Source: an uncultured Propioniciclava sp.
GTDB taxonomy: Bacteria; Actinomycetota; Actinomycetes; Propionibacteriales; Propionibacteriaceae
Assembly: GCA_937872005.1 (NCBI GenBank)
Contig: CALMPQ010000156.1
Coordinates: forward strand, 1 to 10,965
Direction: 5' to 3'
Length of the DNA: 10,965 nucleotides
Shown: one piece after another, positions 1-5,866 of the stretch
Numbering within the stretch: the stretch's first letter is position 1
Layout of the letters: every line of letters starts with the position of its first letter
Translations under genes and position numbers: made by a program
Notes under the pieces: generated by a model
The model's input: the letters and a program-made list of their open reading frames with translations, nothing else
Database searches by the model: none
Told to the model about the DNA's origin: nothing

Positions 1-1
1 C

Positions 2-136
2 CCGTTCGGGGCGCTCGGTGAGACCCTGCGCCTCGCGAGCGTCGGCGCTGTCGGCACGCTCCCCCTGCTCATCCTGGCCGCGTGGGCGGCCCTCGCCCTG
101 TTCGTGGCACGAAAGGCCTTCCGATGGACCTCATGA
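2..136 (+). CDS. C-terminus of a membrane protein, probable ABC-2-type transporter permease (5' partial)
   Basis: An open frame enters from the left edge and stops at TGA 134-136, giving 44 codons. The visible peptide has one strongly hydrophobic segment (about residues 12-35, rich in Leu, Ala, Val) and a short basic tail ending KAFRWTS. This is the usual ending of a multi-pass permease with the tail in the cytoplasm. In mycobacteria and many other actinobacteria the gene just upstream of ctaA is an ABC permease preceded by its ATPase, so the context favours that assignment. The sequence alone shows only a final transmembrane helix. The stop lies 26 nt before the preferred ctaA start, so the two are probably co-transcribed. 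Confidence 0.6.
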   Translation, partial: PFGALGETLRLASVGAVGTLPLLILAAWAALALFVARKAFRWTS

Positions 137-140
137 CCCG

Positions 141-159
141 TTCGACAAGCTCAGGGACC
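141..159. repeat. REP-like dispersed repeat word upstream of ctaA
   Basis: The 19-mer TTCGACAAGCTCAGGGACC (reverse complement GGTCCCTGAGCTTGTCGAA) fills most of the 26-nt gap between the permease stop and the preferred ctaA start. From memory, words of the form CCCTGAGCTTGTCGAAGGG recur many times between genes in diverse GC-rich bacteria; that is recollection, not a search. Here CCC (137-139 region) and GGG (154-156) flank the word. Only one copy is seen in the window. Confidence 0.45.
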
Positions 160-162
160 ACC

Positions 163-1059
163 ATGTTGCGTCGCCTCACGATCGCGAACCTCGTCGCGAA
201 CATGGTGATCATCTGGACCGGCGCGCTGGTGCGCCTCACCAAGTCGGGGCTGGGGTGCCCGACGTGGCCGCAGTGCCAGGGCTCCAGCTACGTGCCCACC
301 CCCGAGCAGGGCCTCCACGGCGCGATCGAGTTCGGCAACCGCCTGCTGACGTTCGTGCTCGCCGCGATCGCGCTGGCCACCGCCATCTGGGCGTGGCGCG
401 CCTGGCGCCAGCGCCGGGCACCCCTGCGGCTGTTCGAGCTGTCCATCGGCGTGGGGCTGGGCATCATCGCGCAGGCCGTGATCGGCGGTGTGTCGGTGCG
501 GACCCAGCTCGACCCGTGGGTGGTCGGGCTGCACATGGTGGCGTCCGTGGTGTTGATCCTGATCACGCTCGAGATGGTGCGGCTCGCGCATGGCAGCGCG
601 CCCGCCCCGGCGTCCGGGCGGTTGTACGCCCTGACCCGCCTGACCTTCCTGGTCGGCATGGTCGTGATCGTGCTCGGCGTCGTGGTGACCGGGTCCGGCC
701 CGCACTCGGGCGACGGGGCAGCCACCCGCAACGGCTTCGACCCCGAGTTCATGTCGAAGATCCACGCGTGGTCGGTGTGGCTGATCGTCGCGATGACCCT
801 GCTGGGCCTGTTCTGGGCCTGGTCGGACGCCCGCCTGCGCCGCGTCTGGCTGGCGCTGCTCGCCACCGAGTTGCTGCAGGGCGTCATCGGCTACGTGCAG
901 TACTTCACCCACCTGCCGATCGTGCTCGTCCTCGGCCACATGATCGGCACCACCTTGTTCGTGGTCGCCCTGGGCCACGCGTGGAACGCCACGAGGTACC
1001 GTGACGACCCCGACGCGCAGCTGGACGCCGTGGCGCTCAGCGAGCGCGCCGCTGCCTGA
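163..1059 (+). CDS. ctaA: Haem A synthase (COX15/CtaA family)
   Basis: CtaA is a membrane haemoprotein that oxidises the C8 methyl of haem O to a formyl group, giving haem A for aa3-type cytochrome oxidase. From ATG 163 it is 298 aa, normal for the bacterial family, with about eight hydrophobic segments. Visible signatures are the first extracytoplasmic loop SGLGCPTWPQC with its cysteine pair (C32 and C38), the following LHGAIEFGNR with H52, and further helix histidines H124, H201 and H259, the expected four haem-ligand histidines. The start is uncertain. ATG 124, with GAAAGG 8 nt upstream, and ATG 133, which overlaps the permease stop, would add 13 or 10 residues. Those residues would be encoded largely by a REP-like word, so 163 (AGGGA 5 nt upstream) is preferred. 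ctaB, for the preceding step, lies at 3601-4527. Confidence 0.95.
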   Translation: MLRRLTIANLVANMVIIWTGALVRLTKSGLGCPTWPQCQGSSYVPTPEQGLHGAIEFGNRLLTFVLAAIALATAIWAWRAWRQRRAPLRLFELSIGVGLGIIAQAVIGGVSVRTQLDPWVVGLHMVASVVLILITLEMVRLAHGSAPAPASGRLYALTRLTFLVGMVVIVLGVVVTGSGPHSGDGAATRNGFDPEFMSKIHAWSVWLIVAMTLLGLFWAWSDARLRRVWLALLATELLQGVIGYVQYFTHLPIVLVLGHMIGTTLFVVALGHAWNATRYRDDPDAQLDAVALSERAAA

Positions 1060-1072
1060 ACCCAGCTACGCA

Positions 1073-1104
1073 GAACGGGCCCTCCCGAGGGGGAGGGCCC
1101 GTTC
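1073..1104. terminator. Bidirectional hairpin terminator between ctaA and phoX remnant
   Basis: GAACGGGCCCTCCC (1073-1086) and GGGAGGGCCCGTTC (1091-1104) are exact reverse complements, giving a perfect 14-bp stem with a GAGG loop. It lies 13 nt after the ctaA stop and 9 nt after the phoX stop on the opposite strand. There is no strong T-tract on either side (GCGTGT on plus, TGCGTA on minus), as is common for GC-rich actinobacterial terminators. Its placement between convergent genes supports shared use. Confidence 0.85.
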
Positions 1105-1113
1105 GCGTGTCCG

Positions 1114-1970
1114 CTACTTCTTGCCGGCCTTCGCGCCGGCCGACTTGCCGTTCGGCCAGATCGACACGATGGACGGGCGGGGCAGCGAGGTGCCACCGTC
1201 GGGCCAGTGCGAGGTCGGGTTCTTGAAGGTCGAGGTGGCGTGCTCACCCGGGTGCTGCACCGCGATGTTCACGCGCTGGTCGGTGACCCACGGGCCGCAG
1301 GTCTCGGCGTGCTTGGGCACCGACAGGAACTGGCGGACCTCGCCGCGCTCCTTGCCCACGAGCGGCACCGCGTAGAGGCCGTCGTGCGCCCCGAGCTGGT
1401 TGCCGTCGGTCGAGATCCACAGGTTGCCGTGCTCGTCGAACGTCACGTTGTCGGGGCAGGAGATCGGCGAGACCTTCGACTTGTCGGCACCCGCGAAGTA
1501 GGTGCTCGGGTCGTTGGGGTCACCGCACAGCAGCAGGACGTTCCAGCCGAACGAGGTCGCGGCGTGGTTGTCGTCCTTCTCGGCCATCTCGAGCACGTGC
1601 CCATGCTTGTTCGCGGTGCGCGGGTTGGCCTCGTCGACGGGCGCGCGACCGGCGGTGCCGCGCTGGGTGTTGTTGGTGAGGGCCATGTAGACCTTCTTGT
1701 TGACCGGGTTGGTCTCGACGTCCTCGGGGCGGTCCATCTTGGTGGCGCCCCTCGTGTCGGCCGCGAGGCGGGTGAAGACCAGCACCTCCTCGAGGCTGAA
1801 CCCGGGAACGAACGACTGCTTCTCGTCGCACAGGGCGATCCACTCGCCGACGCCGTCAAAGGCGCCGTCGGAGGGCAGCTTGCCCGAGCCGTCGATCTCG
1901 GCGGCCGGGGAGTCGCCCGTGAAGCGCGCCCGGCCAGCAGGTTCAGCAGGCGCCGGCGAGAGTCAGCCAT
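1114..1970 (-). pseudogene. phoX: PhoX-family alkaline phosphatase, internally deleted and frameshifted
   Basis: PhoX is a secreted Ca/Fe-dependent phosphomonoesterase, usually about 650-700 aa in actinobacteria. Reading leftward, ATG 1970 begins MADSRRRLLNLLAG, a typical PhoX N-terminus, with GGAAGG 7 nt upstream. About 14 codons later, near 1925-1932, the homology shifts frame and continues as ARFTGDSPAAEIDGSGKLP, then VLVFTRLAAD, KMDRPEDVETNP, HGHVLEM, CPDNVTFDEHGNLWISTDG and the stop at 1116-1114. That is the last ~270 residues of the family. The second frame is closed by TGA at 1965-1963 and has no convincing start before an internal GTG at 1785. Some 400 residues, including the Tat-signal region and much of the catalytic domain, are missing, so activity is not expected. 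An assembly error is the alternative. Confidence 0.85.
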
Positions 1971-2007
1971 GGGGAGGCCTTCCCTTGAAGGTGGACGATG
2001 CTTCCGA

Positions 2008-2013
2008 AGGCTA
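2008..2013 (-). promoter_or_regulatory. Possible -10 hexamer for phoX remnant
   Basis: TAGCCT on the minus strand (2013 to 2008) fits the TAnnnT pattern of actinobacterial -10 boxes. It lies 37 nt upstream of the ATG and 31 nt downstream of the PHO box. No convincing -35 box is visible, as is common for activator-dependent promoters. Confidence 0.3.
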
Positions 2014-2044
2014 TTGAGCGGGCGGCACCACAGGCCGACAAGGG

Positions 2045-2062
2045 GTTGAACGCTCGGTGAAC
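2045..2062 (-). promoter_or_regulatory. PHO box (PhoP-type direct repeats) upstream of phoX
   Basis: On the minus strand GTTCACC (2062-2056), a GAGC spacer and GTTCAAC (2051-2045) form two direct repeats with an exact 11-nt period. This matches the known actinobacterial PHO box, in which PhoP binds 11-nt units starting GTTCACC. It lies 75 nt upstream of the phoX ATG and reads towards it. This implies induction by phosphate starvation through PhoR-PhoP, although the gene it serves is broken. Confidence 0.65.
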
Positions 2063-2119
2063 AGTTGGCGTCCACGGTGGGCGCCGTAGACGGCGGACCG
2101 CCGGCGACCGGGCTCCTGC

Positions 2120-2125
2120 AACAAT
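2120..2125 (+). promoter_or_regulatory. Possible -10 box of a leaderless promoter for the MauE-thioredoxin gene
   Basis: AACAAT (2120-2125) lies 5 nt before GTG 2131, where no Shine-Dalgarno sequence is visible. This spacing would place the transcription start at or next to the GTG. No good -35 element is seen. Confidence 0.3.
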
Positions 2126-2130
2126 GGCGT

Positions 2131-3591
2131 GTGCTCTCGTTCCTCGTCGTGCCCCTCGTCCTGTGCGCCGCGGTGCTGCTGGTCAGCGGTGTCGCCAAGC
2201 TGCGCGAACCCCAGGCCACGCGGGACGCCTTCCTCGCACTCCGCCTGCCCCGTGCCCTGGCCGACTCCCCCGCGCCGGCGCTGCTGCCGTGGGGCGAGCT
2301 GGCCCTGGGCGTCCTGTTGCTCGTCGGCACCGGTTGGTTGCTGCTCCTGGCCACGGCCGCCACCCTGCTGCTCTTCGTCGGTTACCTGCTGGTGATCGCG
2401 CGGGCGCTCGGGTTCGACGAGAAGGTCAGTTGCAACTGCTTCGGGAAGCTCGGTGAGCAGGGGGTGACCCGGCGCACGCTGGTGCGCAACGCGGTGCTCG
2501 TCGCGACCGGTGTGCTCGCCGTCGCCGCTGCGGTCCTGCACGTCTCGGTGCCCGCCACGCTGCTGGACGCCCCGGGGACGTCCCTCGGTTGGCTCGTGAT
2601 GGCGGCCCTCACCGGGGCCGTCGCCCTGCTGGTGCTCGGGCACGGCCCCGCGACAGCGAGCGCCACGACCTCCCTGCGGGCGGGGTCCCGTCTGCCCTGG
2701 GTGACGTTCCTGGACGTCGCGACCGGCGCCCCCCTCCGGGTGCCGGAGACGCCCGACGAGAAGACGGTCCTGCTGTTCGTCAGCCTGGGCTGCGGCTCCT
2801 GCGTCCGGGTCCTGGAGGTCCTCGCCGACCTGCGGGCCGCCCACCCGGGGGCGACCATCCGTCCCGTCCTCTCCGACACGTGGGCCGGCGACCCCGCGAC
2901 CTGGGAGCCCGCCGCGGCGCGCACCGACGCGCTGCTCGACCCCCACGGCAACATCTCCCAGTTCCTGGTCGAGTGGACGCCCACCGCCGTGCTGGTCGAC
3001 GCCCAGGGGGTCCTGCTGGCCGACCCGGCCGTCGGGGAGGCCGACGTGCGCGCACTGATCGCCTCGACCTCGGGCACGCCCGCCACCGAGCCCGTCGTCG
3101 AGACGCAACCCGACCCCGAACCCGAGCCGCGGCGGCCGGTCGAGGAGCCCGACGACGACGAGTTCTCCTACGAGCGCACCACCATCCCGCAGGCCGTGGT
3201 CGTGGACGCCGACGGCCAGCCCCGCACCCTGCACGAGCTGACGTCCCGGACGGCGGCGCTGCTGGTCAGCATCAACTGCCTGTGCAGCACCTCACGCGAG
3301 GCTGCGGCGTCCGTGGAGCGCTGGCGGGAGCAACTGCCCCAGCTCGAGGTGCGCCTGCTGAGCTCGATGAAGCCCGAGACGCTGCCCGAGGGCCTCCGGC
3401 CCGAGGGCGCGGTCGCCTACGACCACGCGGGACTCACGCAGAAGGCCCTCGCCCTGCACGGCAGCCCGAGCGCGGTCCTGCTGGGTGCGGACGGCCTGTT
3501 GGCGGGTGGGCCCGTGGAGGGGGCCGAGGCGATCGAACAGTTCGTGGCCGACATCGCCGAGCAGCTCGCCGAGGCGGCGCCGGCCGAGTGA
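2131..3591 (+). CDS. MauE/DoxX-like membrane protein fused to two thioredoxin-like domains
   Basis: This predicted thiol-redox membrane protein is 486 aa from GTG 2131. Residues 1-170 resemble the MauE/DoxX family: helices at about 2-23, 51-70, 72-92, 119-140 and 151-170, with the loop motif SCNCFGKLG (C101, C103). Residues about 185-315 form a thioredoxin-like domain with a CGSC motif (C221, C224) and a following WTP (282-284) at the cis-proline position. An acidic, Pro/Glu-rich linker follows (about 316-346). Residues about 350-482 form a second thioredoxin-like domain with CLC (C383, C385) instead of CxxC and GSPSAVLLGADG (444-455). MauE proteins work with thioredoxin-like partners in extracytoplasmic disulfide chemistry; the substrate here is unknown. 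An upstream TTG at 2065 would only add a poorly conserved tail. The gene converges on ctaB with a 9-bp gap. Confidence 0.8.
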   Translation: MLSFLVVPLVLCAAVLLVSGVAKLREPQATRDAFLALRLPRALADSPAPALLPWGELALGVLLLVGTGWLLLLATAATLLLFVGYLLVIARALGFDEKVSCNCFGKLGEQGVTRRTLVRNAVLVATGVLAVAAAVLHVSVPATLLDAPGTSLGWLVMAALTGAVALLVLGHGPATASATTSLRAGSRLPWVTFLDVATGAPLRVPETPDEKTVLLFVSLGCGSCVRVLEVLADLRAAHPGATIRPVLSDTWAGDPATWEPAAARTDALLDPHGNISQFLVEWTPTAVLVDAQGVLLADPAVGEADVRALIASTSGTPATEPVVETQPDPEPEPRRPVEEPDDDEFSYERTTIPQAVVVDADGQPRTLHELTSRTAALLVSINCLCSTSREAAASVERWREQLPQLEVRLLSSMKPETLPEGLRPEGAVAYDHAGLTQKALALHGSPSAVLLGADGLLAGGPVEGAEAIEQFVADIAEQLAEAAPAE

Positions 3592-3600
3592 GGCCGCCCG

Positions 3601-4527
3601 TCAGAAGATGAGCGGGTCGACGGCCGCGGCGATGAACACGATCGCCAGGTAGCTGTTCGACCAGTGGAAGAGGCGCATGGGCTTGAGCGCGGCGTCCCGC
3701 AGGCCGGCGCGGGCGCGGTTGAGCAGGGCCACCGACTCCCAGATCAGCCAGGCGCCGGCCACCGCGGCGACGACCGGGTAGACCCAGCCTGTCGGGGTCA
3801 CCGGCCACAGCGCGAGCGAGACGAGCACGGTCACGACCGAGTAGGCCAGGATCTGCTGGGCCACGTGCGGGGCGTCCTTGACCACGGGCAGCATCGGGAC
3901 GTCGACGGAGGCATAGTCCTCGCGGTACCGCAGGCCGAGCGCCCAGGTGTGCGGCGGCGTCCAGAAGAAGACGATGAGGAAGAGGATCAGCGGCGGCCAG
4001 GACATCGACCCGGTGATGGCCGTCCAGCCGATGAGCGGGGGGAAGCAGCCGGCCACGCCGCCCCACACGATGTTCTGCGCGGTGCGGCGCTTCAGCCACA
4101 CGGTGTAGACGAACACGTAGTAGAGGATCGCCGTCACCGACAGGGCGGCGGCGAGCCAGTTCGCCCCGAACCCGAGCATCAGCGTCGAGATCACGCCCAA
4201 CACGACGCCGAACGTGTACGCGGCGCGCTTGCTGACCTGGTCGCGCACCATGGGGCGGCGGCGCGTGCGGCGCATCTGCTCGTCGATGTCGGCGTCCAGC
4301 ACCGAGTTGAACACGTTGGCGGACGCCGCGGACAGGGTGCCACCGATGAAGGTGATCGCGGCCAGGGCCAGCGGCGGGAAGCCGCCCGCGGCCAGGAACA
4401 TCGCGGGGAAGGTCGTCACCAGGAGCAGCTCGATGATGCGCGGCTTGGTGAGGCCGACGTAGGCCTTGAGGCTGCCGAGCGCACCGGGCTGGGCGGCGAC
4501 GGGCGCCTCCGTCCGGGTTGGGTGCAT
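3601..4527 (-). CDS. ctaB: Haem O synthase (protoheme IX farnesyltransferase, UbiA family)
   Basis: CtaB transfers farnesyl diphosphate onto protohaem to make haem O, which CtaA then converts to haem A for cytochrome oxidase. From ATG 4527 it is 308 aa, a typical length, with about nine hydrophobic helices. The allylic-diphosphate/Mg site is clear: NSVLDADID (74-82) followed by RTRRRPM (88-93 region). The family marks YVGLTKPRIIELLL near residues 23-36 and the YREDYASVDVPMLPV loop near 201-215 are also present. GGAGG (plus coordinates 4533-4537) lies 5 nt upstream of this ATG but only 2 nt from the in-frame GTG at 4530, which decides the start. It is divergent from tal across a 190-bp promoter region and convergent with the thioredoxin fusion. 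Confidence 0.97.
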   Translation of the reverse strand: MHPTRTEAPVAAQPGALGSLKAYVGLTKPRIIELLLVTTFPAMFLAAGGFPPLALAAITFIGGTLSAASANVFNSVLDADIDEQMRRTRRRPMVRDQVSKRAAYTFGVVLGVISTLMLGFGANWLAAALSVTAILYYVFVYTVWLKRRTAQNIVWGGVAGCFPPLIGWTAITGSMSWPPLILFLIVFFWTPPHTWALGLRYREDYASVDVPMLPVVKDAPHVAQQILAYSVVTVLVSLALWPVTPTGWVYPVVAAVAGAWLIWESVALLNRARAGLRDAALKPMRLFHWSNSYLAIVFIAAAVDPLIF

Positions 4528-4552
4528 CACGGCCTCCGACTTCGTCGTGGTT

Positions 4553-4569
4553 GGGGGGCTCGACCCCCC
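4553..4569 (-). other. GC-only hairpin in the ctaB leader
   Basis: GGGGGG (4553-4558), loop CTCGA and CCCCCC (4564-4569) can form a perfect 6-bp G:C stem. If transcription starts near 4589, it falls inside the ctaB 5' leader about 15 nt upstream of the Shine-Dalgarno sequence. No T-tract follows on the minus strand, so it is not a standard terminator. Its role is unknown. Confidence 0.4.
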
Positions 4570-4595
4570 GTGCGGGGCTCGGCAACTGCGGGCTC

Positions 4596-4601
4596 AGTGT
4601 A
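4596..4601 (-). promoter_or_regulatory. Probable -10 box for ctaB
   Basis: TACACT on the minus strand (4601 to 4596) is a good match to TAnnnT, 68 nt upstream of ATG 4527. The -35 position has no clear TTGACA match. It would give a leader of about 60 nt that contains the G6/C6 hairpin. Confidence 0.4.
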
Positions 4602-4660
4602 CGCCACCCGGCTTGGGAGGCGATTCCACGATTGCCCGCCCTCTTCGTGGGGACGGACAG

Positions 4661-4666
4661 TAGAGT
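4661..4666 (+). promoter_or_regulatory. Probable -10 box for the tal operon
   Basis: TAGAGT (4661-4666) lies 54 nt before the tal ATG. A TTGCCC (4632-4637) is upstream, but the 23-nt gap is too long for a standard -35. The implied leader (from about 4673) holds a perfect hairpin, GGCGTC (4677-4682), loop ACGG, GACGCC (4687-4692), ahead of AGGAGA at 4711-4716. Confidence 0.4.
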
Positions 4667-4720
4667 CGAGGGCGTGGGCGTCACGGGACGCCAACCAGGC
4701 ACGCAACCACAGGAGAACCC

Positions 4721-5827
4721 ATGAATGCTCGTATGAAGGCGCTCGCGGACGCCGGCGTTTCGATCTGGCTCGACGACCTCTCCCGCACCCGCCTGCAGAG
4801 CGGCAACCTCCAGGAGCTCATCGACGACAAGTCGGTCACCGGTGTCACCACCAACCCGACCATCTTCGCCGCGGCCCTGACCGGCGGCGACCAGTACGAG
4901 GCCGACATCAAGGCCCTCCCGAAGGACACCTCGGTGCCGACCGCCATCAAGCAGCTCTGGGCCAAGGACGTGCAGGACGCCTGCGACCTGTTCCGCGGCA
5001 TCTACGACGCGACCGGCGGGTACGACGGCCGCGTGTCGATCGAGGTCTCCCCCGGGCTCGCCTACGAGACCCAGGCCACGATCGACGAGGCCCAGGAGCT
5101 CTACGACCTGGTCGACCGCGAGAACGTGCTCGTCAAGATCCCCGCGACCCTCGAGGGCCTGCCGGCGATCACCGAGACGCTGGGCCGGGGCATCTCGGTC
5201 AACGTCACCCTGATCTTCTCCGAGGACCGCTACCGCGCGGTCATGGACGCCTACCTCGCCGGCCTGGAGCAGGCCGACGCCGCGGGCAAGGACCTCTCGA
5301 AGATCCACTCGGTGGCGTCGTTCTTCATCAGCCGCGTCGACACCGAGATCGACAAGCGCCTCACCGAGATCGGCACCGACGAGGCCCTCGCCCTCAAGGG
5401 CAAGGCGGCCATCGCCAACGGCCAGGTCGCGCTCGCCGCGTTCGAGGAGGTCTTCTCCTCCGACCGCTTCAAGGCCCTCGAGGCCAAGGGCGCGAACAAG
5501 CAGCGCCCGCTGTGGGCGTCCACCGGCACCAAGGACCCGTCGTACTCCGACACCCTCTACGTGTCCGACCTGACCGCCCGGGGCGTCGTCAACACCATGC
5601 CCGAGAAGACCCTGCTCGCCTTCGCCGACCACGGCGAGGTCGGCGCGCCGATGGAGGGCACCGGCGCCGACGGCGTCAAGGTGCTCGACGCGATCGACGC
5701 CGTCGGGGTCGACCTCGACGACGTCTTCAAGGTGCTCGAGGACGAGGGCGTCAGCAAGTTCGTCGTCTCGTGGGACAACGAGCTCGTGACCGCCGTCACC
5801 AAGGCGCTGGAGTCCGCTGAAGGCTGA
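4721..5827 (+). CDS. tal: Transaldolase
   Basis: Tal is the cytoplasmic class I aldolase that moves a dihydroxyacetone unit from sedoheptulose-7-phosphate to glyceraldehyde-3-phosphate in the non-oxidative pentose phosphate pathway. It is 368 aa, the length of the actinobacterial subfamily. Near the N-terminus is [15 protein letters not shown] (14-28), then the substrate motif [12 protein letters not shown] (41-52). The Schiff-base lysine is K139 in VLVKIPAT (137-142 core), followed by SVNVTLIFS (159-167). The ATG is supported by AGGAGA 4 nt upstream. It is the first gene of tal-zwf-opcA-pgl. In mycobacteria and corynebacteria a transketolase gene normally precedes it; here the next gene upstream is the divergent ctaB. 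Confidence 0.97.
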   Translation: MNARMKALADAGVSIWLDDLSRTRLQSGNLQELIDDKSVTGVTTNPTIFAAALTGGDQYEADIKALPKDTSVPTAIKQLWAKDVQDACDLFRGIYDATGGYDGRVSIEVSPGLAYETQATIDEAQELYDLVDRENVLVKIPATLEGLPAITETLGRGISVNVTLIFSEDRYRAVMDAYLAGLEQADAAGKDLSKIHSVASFFISRVDTEIDKRLTEIGTDEALALKGKAAIANGQVALAAFEEVFSSDRFKALEAKGANKQRPLWASTGTKDPSYSDTLYVSDLTARGVVNTMPEKTLLAFADHGEVGAPMEGTGADGVKVLDAIDAVGVDLDDVFKVLEDEGVSKFVVSWDNELVTAVTKALESAEG

Positions 5828-5854
5828 ACCCCAGTGGGCGAGGGGGCTGGAAGC

Positions 5855-5860
5855 TAGGAT
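5855..5860 (+). promoter_or_regulatory. TAGGAT before zwf: -10 box of a leaderless promoter or weak ribosome-binding site
   Basis: TAGGAT (5855-5860) lies 6 nt before the zwf GTG. As a -10 box it would start the transcript on the GTG, as leaderless actinobacterial mRNAs do. Alternatively, AGGA (5856-5859) is a Shine-Dalgarno core with 7-nt spacing. No strong -35 is visible. Either reading fits. Confidence 0.4.
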
Positions 5861-5866
5861 CTGCCC

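Noticed and set aside
1207..2049. A 280-codon plus-strand frame opposite phoX.
   Set aside because: The opposite strand matches PhoX motifs in order; this frame is a Val/Gly/Arg/Leu-rich shadow.
1443..2363. A 306-codon minus-strand frame that includes the phoX ATG.
   Set aside because: Only the 14 codons after ATG 1970 look real. Upstream it covers the promoter region, and downstream it is the frameshifted reading of the phoX C-terminal part, rich in Arg, Ser, Thr and Pro.
2011..3234. A 407-codon minus-strand frame opposite the thioredoxin fusion.
   Set aside because: The plus-strand frame has clear membrane helices and Cys motifs; the antisense translation is low-complexity Gly/Arg/Gln-rich.
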